Shown here piece by piece: positions 33,289 to 40,510 of a DNA stretch of 64,000 nucleotides (its first letter is position 1; each line of letters opens with the position of its first letter). The notes beneath the pieces are model-generated. The model worked only from the letters and a program-made list of their open reading frames with translations, was not told where the DNA came from and searched no databases. The stretch is from assembly GCA_036557405.1 (NCBI GenBank), contig DATBHO010000089.1, positions 9,074 through 73,073 of the forward strand. Reading direction: 5' to 3'. Source of the DNA: TA-21 sp036557405 (GTDB lineage Archaea > Thermoproteota > Nitrososphaeria > Nitrososphaerales > Nitrososphaeraceae). A program made the translations under genes and the position numbers.

Positions 33289-34080
33289 ATGAAAAGTTTT
33301 TTTTATGATCTCATTAATAATAATTGGTTTTATAGATTTTATGAACGTAAGTTAGAAACACAAATAAAACAAGATTCTCTCCCGAGTCATGTTGCAATAA
33401 TATTGGATGGAAATAGAAGATGGGCAAAATATCACTTTTTGGCAAGCAAGGGGACGCACACCATTGGGGCAGACAAGGCCGAACAGTTACTAACATGGAT
33501 CTACGATCTTAGAATTAAAATAACTACGCTTTACGTATTATCCATTGAAAATCTGGAACGTGACAAGAAAGAATTGGAAGAAATCTATGATCTGCTTAGA
33601 ATAAAACTTGAAAAACTGTACGACGACTCCCGAATACATGAGAGACAGATGAAGATAAAGGCGATCGGGAATGTAGAAGCCCTACCAGAGTCAATAAAGG
33701 ATATTCTATTTAAACTTGAGGAGGAGACAAAACACTATGACCTCACGTTCCTAAACATAGCTGTTGCTTATGGCGGACAGCAGGAATTAGTTGAAGCGAT
33801 TCGAAAAATTGCTCACGATGTGGAAAGAAAGGAGTTGCAAATATCGGATATCAATGAACAGTCAATTGATTCGTATCTTTATACCTCACATTTGCCTCAG
33901 CCAGAACCCGACCTTATCCTGAGAACTTCTGGTGAAAAACGCCTCAGTGGTTTTTTGTTATGGCAAAGCGCATACAGTGAACTAGTGTTCATGGACGTAT
34001 TTTGGCCTGAATTTAGAAAAATCGATTTAATGAGAGCAATTAGAACATTTCAGAGGCGCCGAAGAAGATATGGAAAATAA
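33289..34080 (+). CDS. uppS: cis-prenyltransferase (undecaprenyl/dolichyl diphosphate synthase family)
   Basis: Builds long-chain cis-polyprenyl diphosphate, the lipid carrier for N-glycosylation. 263 residues: HVAIILDGNRRWAKY with the catalytic Asp, LYVLSIENLERDKKELE, FLNIAVAYGGQQELVEA, and RTSGEKRLSGFLLWQSAYSE-VFMDVFWPEF. All catalytic segments are conserved. The carrier is needed for glycosylating surface proteins such as the sequon-rich protein at 20.4 kb. Confidence 0.95.
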   Translation: MKSFFYDLINNNWFYRFYERKLETQIKQDSLPSHVAIILDGNRRWAKYHFLASKGTHTIGADKAEQLLTWIYDLRIKITTLYVLSIENLERDKKELEEIYDLLRIKLEKLYDDSRIHERQMKIKAIGNVEALPESIKDILFKLEEETKHYDLTFLNIAVAYGGQQELVEAIRKIAHDVERKELQISDINEQSIDSYLYTSHLPQPEPDLILRTSGEKRLSGFLLWQSAYSELVFMDVFWPEFRKIDLMRAIRTFQRRRRRYGK

Positions 34081-34118
34081 GATAATATTGATATGGCTAG
34101 CTCGCTTCCAAGATATCA

Positions 34119-34265
34119 ATGCCAAAGCATGGTGATTATAATCAGAAAGGCCAGTGGTTTTGCCACAAGTGGATCGACAAGAAACATTGGTTAGAGATTC
34201 ATGGCTATCCCCCAATTTCCGCAAATATTGAATCAGATGAATATGATGTCATACAAAACAGCTAG
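34119..34265 (+). CDS. 48-residue putative protein between uppS and the NUDIX gene
   Basis: Reads MPKHGDYNQKGQWFCHKWID then KKHWLEIHGYPPISANI and an acidic tail ending YDVIQNS. Aromatic- and His-rich composition with five of 48 residues Trp/Phe/Tyr-like in the first half looks protein-like, not random AT-rich translation. No family recognised. Two other frames over the region also have short openings, so confidence is moderate. Confidence 0.4.
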   Translation: MPKHGDYNQKGQWFCHKWIDKKHWLEIHGYPPISANIESDEYDVIQNS

Positions 34266-34297
34266 TTGATATGGATTTTTAGTACTGAAATTTTGAT

Positions 34298-34738
34298 ATG
34301 ATGGAAGAAAAATCTGCAGGTTTTATTCTCGTCTCAGACAATTTCTTTAATTCTCATTATTCTGTATTACTACTACATTATAGATCAGGTCACTGGGACT
34401 TCCCTAAAGGTAATATTGAAATTAATGAAACTGAAATGCAGGCTGCTACTAGGGAATTGAGAGAAGAAACAAGTATAACAAAATTTAGACTGATACCCAA
34501 TTTTAGATACATTTTAAGTTACAAATATGCCAGAAAATCAATTTTGATTTCAAAACAAGTAATCTTATTTCTAGCATCAACTAAAGTAAATGAAGTCAAG
34601 ATATCGAATGAGCATATTGGGTTTAAATGGATTGATATTCACACTTCATCTAAACAATTAACTTATTCTAATGCCAAAAAGGCACTGCAATTTGCCATAA
34701 ATTTTCTACATGAATTCCCTTCGAACATTAATTATTAA
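34298..34738 (+). CDS. NUDIX hydrolase (Ap4A hydrolase-like)
   Basis: 146 residues. The NUDIX box is GNIEINETEMQAATRELREE (about 45-65), with the preceding GHWDFPKG typical of asymmetrical diadenosine-tetraphosphate hydrolases. ISKQVILFLAST and NEHIGFKWIDI follow. Two adjacent ATGs make the start uncertain by one codon. Probably removes toxic dinucleoside polyphosphates; substrate inferred only from the PKG motif. Confidence 0.88.
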   Translation: MMEEKSAGFILVSDNFFNSHYSVLLLHYRSGHWDFPKGNIEINETEMQAATRELREETSITKFRLIPNFRYILSYKYARKSILISKQVILFLASTKVNEVKISNEHIGFKWIDIHTSSKQLTYSNAKKALQFAINFLHEFPSNINY

Positions 34739-34918
34739 ATAATCGGTATCTCTCTCGTTGTGATATATAGAATTTATTCATATTTTTCATGCCAAACAAC
34801 TTGTTCAAGTCAACTTTATCGTAAATTTAAATAAAGAATAGTTTTCATCCAGTGATAAAGGCAATTCAAGCTTATCTGGTGGTGAACCTGTATCTTGGAA
34901 CACAATATTTTTTAGTTT

Positions 34919-35674
34919 TTACAATTCATTGAACTTAAGCAATTTTGATAATGTTTTGCGCTTGTCTCTTGAATTTAAAATGGAGCGTCCTATTATTAGA
35001 TAGTTACTCCCATTGTCAATCGCTGATTTAGGGTTCCCACCTTGAGTACCGACACCAGGGGAATAAATGGGAATTCTAGAAATGGATGTGATATATTTCA
35101 AAGTCTCCAAATGTGTAGCTCCTACTATAATCCCATCAACCCTACTCTTTCTTGCATACTGTAAGAAGATTTCAAACAATGGTAAGATTTTACTTTCCTT
35201 TGAACCTTTCTGCACTATATTCAAGCCATAACCCTCTTTAACATTTTTATGGCTCATGTAAGCAAGTGAAATTATTCCCATACCAAAATTGTGTGCAAGA
35301 CGAACGAGGGATCTTAATTCATTTAGTCCAATTATTGGATTTACAATGACTGAATCAAAACCCATTGAGTGTAAATAACTTAATATTACATGATTCGTAT
35401 TCGTGACATCATTTAATTTTATGTCAGCTATCGATAGCAAACCATATGAATGTATAATTCTATTAATATCTTGTATGACTTTCTTACTACATGGTAGTAA
35501 AAGATGAAAATTAATTTTAATAGCACATAGATATGGATAGAGATTCCTTATTAAATTTTCAATGTATTTTAAATTATGGTAACGTGGTTCCAAGTCAAGG
35601 GCAAGTATTATGAAGCTTCTGTTATTAGCTGATATTTGAGCAATGCGTTCTTTGTACTGGTAAACTTTATTCAT
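34919..35674 (-). CDS. pyrF: orotidine 5'-phosphate decarboxylase
   Basis: Last step of UMP synthesis. 251 residues, a longer archaeal/type 2-like form: FIILALDLEP, CAIKINFHLLLP with an essential Lys, SIADIKLNDVTNTN (the D-x-K-x2-D catalytic motif), VIVNPIIGLNEL, GIIVGATHLE, and the phosphate loop YSPGVGTQGGNPKSAID-GSNYLIIGRSI. Overlaps the upstream unknown gene by eight bases, so the two form an operon. The reading frame stays open for some 37 codons beyond the TAA (see findings). Confidence 0.92.
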   Translation of the reverse strand: MNKVYQYKERIAQISANNRSFIILALDLEPRYHNLKYIENLIRNLYPYLCAIKINFHLLLPCSKKVIQDINRIIHSYGLLSIADIKLNDVTNTNHVILSYLHSMGFDSVIVNPIIGLNELRSLVRLAHNFGMGIISLAYMSHKNVKEGYGLNIVQKGSKESKILPLFEIFLQYARKSRVDGIIVGATHLETLKYITSISRIPIYSPGVGTQGGNPKSAIDNGSNYLIIGRSILNSRDKRKTLSKLLKFNEL

Positions 35675-36347
35675 TTACTTTCACTAGAGGATGTGCCCCA
35701 GACAATTTTATTAATTTGATGTAAATATATCCATGTTCTTCTATGTTATTTGTAAAAATCGGATCTATTGATTTTAGGCTAGAATATTTTATAAAACAAT
35801 GATGCGGGTTGTCTGGAATCGTTGTGTAATAGAAGTAGGAGATTCCGTCAGATTCAGCCATATTCAGCGCTGTCCCAACAACGTATTTGGATTTCTTTGT
35901 ACTCTTAAATACAAAGAGAGGAAGTGGTGATTCTTCGTATATCATTTTATATGATGCTATTTTTACAAGACTTTGGAAATTACTCAACTTGATTGGCTCA
36001 TAATTGGAATTCTTTACACGTTTTGGTCTACGCCAAAATATTGGCGGAAATTTTTCAACTGATATAACCGGAGAATACATGACTGAGGGATTTTGTATGT
36101 TTTCCACTATCGCTACATCTTCGATCCCATTACTGTTTCTATATGCAAGATATTGACCATCGCTACTATGTTTGACATAATATATTACAGGTATATTATT
36201 TAGAAAATCAATCTGTGTTGCCAATAAATCTTCTTTGCCAGATTTGAATGAGAACGAAAGAAGGGGCGTTCGTTCAAAGGCGCAGACGAGTCTGCCAAAA
36301 TCGTGAATTGTGGAAACTTCTATAAAAAAAGGCGATTTAAGTTGCAA
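35667..36347 (-). CDS. hypothetical protein co-transcribed with pyrF
   Basis: 226 residues, not recognised. Soluble, mixed alpha/beta with many aromatic residues (NIPVIYYVKHSSDGQYLAYR, PPIFWRRPKRVKNSN, ESDGISYFYYTTIPDNPHHC). No signal peptide, membrane segment or metal motif. It overlaps pyrF by eight bases, suggesting translational coupling and perhaps a pyrimidine-related role, but this is context only. Confidence 0.65.
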   Translation of the reverse strand: MQLKSPFFIEVSTIHDFGRLVCAFERTPLLSFSFKSGKEDLLATQIDFLNNIPVIYYVKHSSDGQYLAYRNSNGIEDVAIVENIQNPSVMYSPVISVEKFPPIFWRRPKRVKNSNYEPIKLSNFQSLVKIASYKMIYEESPLPLFVFKSTKKSKYVVGTALNMAESDGISYFYYTTIPDNPHHCFIKYSSLKSIDPIFTNNIEEHGYIYIKLIKLSGAHPLVKVNE

Positions 36348-36427
36348 TGCTGTACGTTCTTAGATAACAGTATTAAAATCATCCGATAAAGGAGGTTTAT
36401 TCATACAAATCCCACCTTATCCTTGCA

Positions 36428-37450
36428 TTACTTGCCTGTCCTGCGATCTATTATTTCGTTAATCTCTACTCCGGTTCCTATGAGAACTACTTTAACACCG
36501 AGACTGTCTTCTATCTTCTCAATGAAACCCTTTGCTTGAGAAGATAATTTAGAGTATTCATTTACCCCAGCACAATCTGGGAAGACTACGTCTAATTTAG
36601 TAACAGCGATTTGGCTTGCGCCATTTATCATTACCGATTTCTTTGCCAACTCCATATTAAAGGGGGAAGCTCTTCGCTGTCTACCAGTTACACTTCCGTA
36701 TTCTAACCATCCCAATTTACTTGCTTCTTCGGCGGTAATTTCATTTTCTAAAGGCCCACCTCCTACGCGGGTAACATATGACTTAAAGACAATGATGACA
36801 TCATCGACTTTCTTTGGTCCTATACCAATATCAGAACAAATTCCAGAAGCAGTAACGTCTTTGGAGGTTACAAATGGATAATCACCATGATATAATGACA
36901 GAAAAGTTCCCTGTGTTCCTTCTATAATTACATTTTGGTTATCGTCAATTGATTCATTTACAATGTTAGAAACATTTCCAAGGTAATGCTTTAATTCATT
37001 TATATCCTTGGCCAATTTCAGGATTCTTAATGCACGATCAGAATTTGCCGGACCGGTACCACTTCCAGTAGTGCCAACGATTTTCTTTAAGTGTACATCG
37101 TTCATATCGCGCTTCATGTGCGATTCGTGAATAATTCCGCAATGACTGTCTATTATTATTCTTTTTTCTGCATTATATTTCCGTGATTCTTCCATCAAAA
37201 TTTCAGGTGTCACAAGTACTCCCGCGCCAATCAAAAGTTTTGTTTTAGGATTTAAAACGGCGCTTGGCAACATCCGAACCTTGAAACTTTGATTATTGTA
37301 AACAAATGTATGACCTGCGTTTGCTCCAACTCCTCCTCTTACAGCTATTTTTGGGTCATCTCTAATCGATAGATAAGCAATAATCTTTCCCTTTCCTTCA
37401 TCACCATAAAATCCCCCTACTATCACTGAGCAGGTCATTTTCAGATTCAA
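36428..37450 (-). CDS. purA: adenylosuccinate synthetase (short archaeal form)
   Basis: Couples IMP and Asp to adenylosuccinate with GTP hydrolysis. 340 residues, the short archaeal type that lacks about 90 residues present in bacteria. P-loop-like GGFYGDEGKGKIIAYL with catalytic Asp, GANAGHTFVYN with catalytic His, GTTGSGTGPANSDRALR, IIEGTQGTFLSLYHGDYPFVTS, and YGSVTGRQRRASPFN. An alternative ATG four codons in (MTCSVIVGG) is equally likely. Monocistronic. Confidence 0.95.
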   Translation of the reverse strand: MNLKMTCSVIVGGFYGDEGKGKIIAYLSIRDDPKIAVRGGVGANAGHTFVYNNQSFKVRMLPSAVLNPKTKLLIGAGVLVTPEILMEESRKYNAEKRIIIDSHCGIIHESHMKRDMNDVHLKKIVGTTGSGTGPANSDRALRILKLAKDINELKHYLGNVSNIVNESIDDNQNVIIEGTQGTFLSLYHGDYPFVTSKDVTASGICSDIGIGPKKVDDVIIVFKSYVTRVGGGPLENEITAEEASKLGWLEYGSVTGRQRRASPFNMELAKKSVMINGASQIAVTKLDVVFPDCAGVNEYSKLSSQAKGFIEKIEDSLGVKVVLIGTGVEINEIIDRRTGK

Positions 37451-37640
37451 TTGGGTTAAGAGTAAATATAAGGATAATCAAGTTAAGTGCGCACGCTAGT
37501 TGACCGTAAAATTGTATTTAAATAATTCACTAAGTCTAACATTTTGGAATTTATCACATAATGTGATTTATGCAAGTTGAAAGCAAATGGCCATTACAGC
37601 ATGATACTTTGACACAATTTTATATAGTCGATTTGAAATA

Positions 37641-38009
37641 ATGATCCTATTTAAGATGGATTACGCAAAGTTGTGTAAACAGATATTGGAACTCGATCCA
37701 AAAATTCGTTTTGCAGGCGTATGTGATGAATCGGGTGAAATAAAATTTGGAGGTCAACGTGAAGGACTCGTCAATTTATTAACAGCAGAGGAAACGAAGA
37801 GATCAAATTTGCAAGCTCTTGCAAGATGGGGTTTACGCAATTCCTTAGCATCTAAAGTGGGCAAAGGAAAATATGCAATGGCAGAGTATGAAAAGATAAA
37901 ACGAATAACAGCTCCTCTAGACAATGACCATCTGCTGTTAGTTACTACAGAAGTACAAGCAGATCATCAAAAAATAATAGAAAATGTCCTAAACTTAATT
38001 CAAACATAA
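37641..38009 (+). CDS. small alpha/beta protein of a thaumarchaeal family (DUF6659-like)
   Basis: 122 residues: an opening helix (YAKLCKQILELDPKIRFAGV), a strand pair (CDESGEIKFGGQREG), a central helix (TAEETKRSNLQALARWGLRN), then YAMAEYEKIKRITAPLDNDHLLLVTTE and a final helix. The order strand-helix-strand with DxxxLLVT resembles Roadblock/profilin-like folds. I associate it with a family abundant as paralogues in Nitrososphaeria, from memory only. Function unknown. Confidence 0.7.
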   Translation: MILFKMDYAKLCKQILELDPKIRFAGVCDESGEIKFGGQREGLVNLLTAEETKRSNLQALARWGLRNSLASKVGKGKYAMAEYEKIKRITAPLDNDHLLLVTTEVQADHQKIIENVLNLIQT

Positions 38010-38066
38010 ACAACAGTAAATTAAGCTCGTCTTGTGGTTAATGTTGATTAAAAACTTAATTCGGAT

Positions 38067-38483
38067 TTAGTCTTCCTTTATCCATTGATGTTCATGTTCC
38101 GTGTGCTCATGTGATGCCCCCACACCAGTTACAGCACCCATGAAATCACCATACACAGCTATAACATCCTTTAAATCTGAAAGTTCCTTAAGAAATTCTA
38201 ATGTTAATTTGTTGTTGAAGGCGTAATGCGTTCCGCTATCATGTATTGTCGGATTCATCCCAGTTTTGCTAATGATATAAGTTCTCATTTCTTCTGAATT
38301 TACTTCAGGTTTTGTAAAAACCTCTATCAAATAGAAAGGATCCTTTCTTGGATTATTGCGTATTCGCATTAACAGATCATGAATGAGTTTGGGATGAACC
38401 TTAGGAAGATGGATTTCATATAGAGTATGTAGCCCTTCAAACACTCTTCTTATTTCATTGAGTTCTGACATTATTAATTTCAA
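38067..38483 (-). CDS. hypothetical protein with His-rich C-terminus
   Basis: 138 residues, not recognised. Mostly helical, with a central strand-helix pair reminiscent of ACT-like folds (DPFYLIEVFTKPEVNSEEM, RTYIISKTGMNPTIHDSGTH) and a His/Glu-rich tail (GASHEHTEHEHQWIKED) that could bind a metal ion. Two Met codons at the front (MKLIM) make the start uncertain by a few codons. Monocistronic. Confidence 0.65.
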   Translation of the reverse strand: MKLIMSELNEIRRVFEGLHTLYEIHLPKVHPKLIHDLLMRIRNNPRKDPFYLIEVFTKPEVNSEEMRTYIISKTGMNPTIHDSGTHYAFNNKLTLEFLKELSDLKDVIAVYGDFMGAVTGVGASHEHTEHEHQWIKED

Positions 38484-38770
38484 TAAATAATATACCTATC
38501 AAACTATATGAGCATTTTTGAACATCTCGATTTCTAAGAGTTATTTTTTAATTCATATGGGTCTTCAGAAATATGAATGGTTTATTTGTTTCTTGACCAT
38601 TCTTGCACTTATCATAAATGGAGAAATGCTTTCAGTTTAGGCAAATCAATCTCGAATTAATAAGCAAAACTAACAACATAAGTATATCTTATCACACCCT
38701 ACAGTCTGTGATTAGGACACAGTGCATAGAAATAGTCTATTAAATATGTTAACGATTGCTTAGAGTTGAT

Positions 38771-39238
38771 ATGGTAATGCACTCAGACTCCAATAACAAT
38801 AACATAGAAAATCTACTTTTTATCATTGCGAATCTTCCAGATTTTCTAAAATTGTCAATCTGTCGAACTAAAATCAAGGAATTAGTGGGAATGAGAGAAG
38901 CAGAAAAAAAGGAGGCTATCATTAGAAGTTTAAATTCTATGACCATGATACAACCAGATAAGCTAACTGGATTAACGAAAATATGGATGAGGGCCATATC
39001 CGAGATAGAACCAGATGAACTTACCCAGATATTGTATTGTTATCTTGGGATATTAGAGAGTGTTAATCTTTTTAATAAAATTGATCCGAAAATAATTTTG
39101 AATGAATTTTTTTCGCTTGAGGAAGATGAAAGGAATAAACTACTGGTATGTCTTAAGGAGGCTTTATTTCTGAACCCTGATAGAGAAACTATTTTGAAAA
39201 GTATTCCTACGAATATTGCTGAAGTAATATTCAATTAG
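38771..39238 (+). CDS. hypothetical helical protein
   Basis: 155 residues, all-helical pattern. LLFIIANLPDFLKLSICRTK, VGMREAEKKEAIIRSLNSM and EFFSLEEDERNKLLVCLKEA suggest a helical repeat or four-helix bundle. No Cys cluster, no membrane segment. Start chosen at the ATG of MVMHSDS; an upstream TTG adds five codons. It overlaps the stop of the convergent YggX-like gene by four bases. Function unknown. Confidence 0.6.
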   Translation: MVMHSDSNNNNIENLLFIIANLPDFLKLSICRTKIKELVGMREAEKKEAIIRSLNSMTMIQPDKLTGLTKIWMRAISEIEPDELTQILYCYLGILESVNLFNKIDPKIILNEFFSLEEDERNKLLVCLKEALFLNPDRETILKSIPTNIAEVIFN

Positions 39239-39486
39239 AGTGATTCAGGGTTATCGGGATTTTTTTTCAATTCTTCAACTTTGTCTAGACCAAAGAAAGC
39301 TCTTTCATATTTTTTTAATGCCTTCCTGTGTTCTGGTAATGACATGTCTAAATGCATTTCATTAATGACCATAACTCCATAAGTAGTCCATTCCTTCCAG
39401 CACTCCTTGCACGATGGATACTTTAATGAGGAAGCGTCCTCAACATCACTTTCATCAAAATTTTTACCGCATTTTAAGCAATTCAT
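39235..39486 (-). CDS. YggX-like Fe(2+)-trafficking/oxidative-damage-protection protein with N-terminal zinc knuckle
   Basis: 83 residues. The C-terminal part WKEWTTYGVMVINEMHLDMS followed by LPEHRKALKKYERAFFG shares with bacterial YggX the spacing W-x2-W, INE-x2-L-x-M, PE-x-RK-x-L and the final F-x-G. In bacteria YggX protects iron-sulfur clusters. In front there is a metal knuckle MNCLKCGKNF...CKEC instead of the bacterial FCTFLQ segment that carries the single reactive Cys. The match is from motif memory, so I call it YggX-like. Iron-sulfur enzymes in the window (sufB product, abfD, radical SAM) are possible clients. Confidence 0.65.
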   Translation of the reverse strand: MNCLKCGKNFDESDVEDASSLKYPSCKECWKEWTTYGVMVINEMHLDMSLPEHRKALKKYERAFFGLDKVEELKKNPDNPESL

Positions 39487-39530
39487 TTACTAAGGATGAT
39501 GAATAACGATATTTTATTTAAATGAATCAT

Positions 39531-39752
39531 TCAAATTAGATAGCATGGTGTTTTATAACTATGATACTTCCTAATATGATCCCTCATCAATTCCATACCT
39601 TCAAATTTCATATTGCACTTTTTACATTCATATATGTTATTATCATGCATAATTTGAAAATGGTTCATCAGATTTTCCAATGTACTAAATTTTTCTCCAC
39701 AAAAAGTGCAGGTACTTTTTTTTAATAAACTAAATTTGCGAAAATTGAACAC
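39531..39752 (-). CDS. two-finger C2H2 zinc protein
   Basis: 73 residues with two C2H2 fingers in tandem: STCTFCGEKFSTLENLMNHF-QIMH (first) and YECKKCNMKFEGMELMRDHI-RKYH (second), each C-x2-C-x12-H-x3/4-H, the spacing seen in eukaryotic fingers. A basic N-terminal MFNFRKFSLLKK precedes them. Likely nucleic-acid binding, partner unknown. It is divergent from the AAG glycosylase gene and adjacent to the YggX-like gene. Confidence 0.8.
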   Translation of the reverse strand: MFNFRKFSLLKKSTCTFCGEKFSTLENLMNHFQIMHDNNIYECKKCNMKFEGMELMRDHIRKYHSYKTPCYLI

Positions 39753-39888
39753 AATTAAGAGGAGGTTTCTTTAGTATTTATATTATAATCATCTTCGAAC
39801 AAAGGTCTGAGTAAAACTATTGCATGACGCACATGCTCAAAATAATCAAATTATTATTATCCCTTTTATAATATCTTTTAACTCTCTA

Positions 39889-40467
39889 ATGACAAACCCG
39901 GATCTCAAATTCTATTCAAGAAATACAGAACATGTTGCAAGGGATTTGGTAGGTAAGATACTAGTAAGAATGTATGATGATGGAACCGGAGGGGTTCAGC
40001 GACTATCAGGATTAATATATGAAACTGAAGCATACGGTTCAAAGAATGATCCTGCAAGTCATGCGTATAAAGGTGTAACGAATAGGAACTCAGTAATGTT
40101 TGATGGAGTTGGTAAAGCCTATGTTTATTTTATTTATGGAATGCATCATTGTATGAATGTTACTGCCCATTCTCCAAGTAGTGATGCGGGCGCAGTACTG
40201 ATTCGATCGTTGATACCAATCGAGGGAATATACACTATGATGCGGCTCTCTAATATAGAAAGTAAATTAAAATTAACAAATGGACCTGGTAGATTGACAA
40301 AGGCACTGGACATAAACAGGTCCCACAATGGCCTCAATCTAACTGATATGCGATCTATATTACAAATAGAAAATGGTATAAAGCCCAAAAAATTATCTAC
40401 GACTACAAGGGTAGGAATAAGCAAAGCCAAGCAAAAATATTGGAGATTTCTACTTGCCAAATATTAA
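39889..40467 (+). CDS. 3-methyladenine DNA glycosylase (AAG/MPG family)
   Basis: Removes alkylated and deaminated purines from DNA. 192 residues from the ATG at MTNPDLKFYSRNTEH; an upstream TTG frame adds 23 residues with no homology. Hallmarks: ARDLVGKILV, GLIYETEAYG with the catalytic Glu, HAYKGVTNRNSVMF, GKAYVYFIYGMHHCMNVTA (DNA-intercalating Tyr region), AVLIRSLIPIEG and TNGPGRLTKALDI. Size is normal. Monocistronic, divergent from the zinc-finger gene. Confidence 0.94.
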   Translation: MTNPDLKFYSRNTEHVARDLVGKILVRMYDDGTGGVQRLSGLIYETEAYGSKNDPASHAYKGVTNRNSVMFDGVGKAYVYFIYGMHHCMNVTAHSPSSDAGAVLIRSLIPIEGIYTMMRLSNIESKLKLTNGPGRLTKALDINRSHNGLNLTDMRSILQIENGIKPKKLSTTTRVGISKAKQKYWRFLLAKY

Positions 40468-40510
40468 TCAGGAAAAAATCTATACTATTTCAGTTACTAT
40501 TACGCTTTAA

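Noticed and set aside
38557..38640. 27-codon frame MGLQKYEWFICFLTILALII with a hydrophobic core
   Set aside because: Could be a one-helix membrane peptide, but length and lack of context make chance likely.
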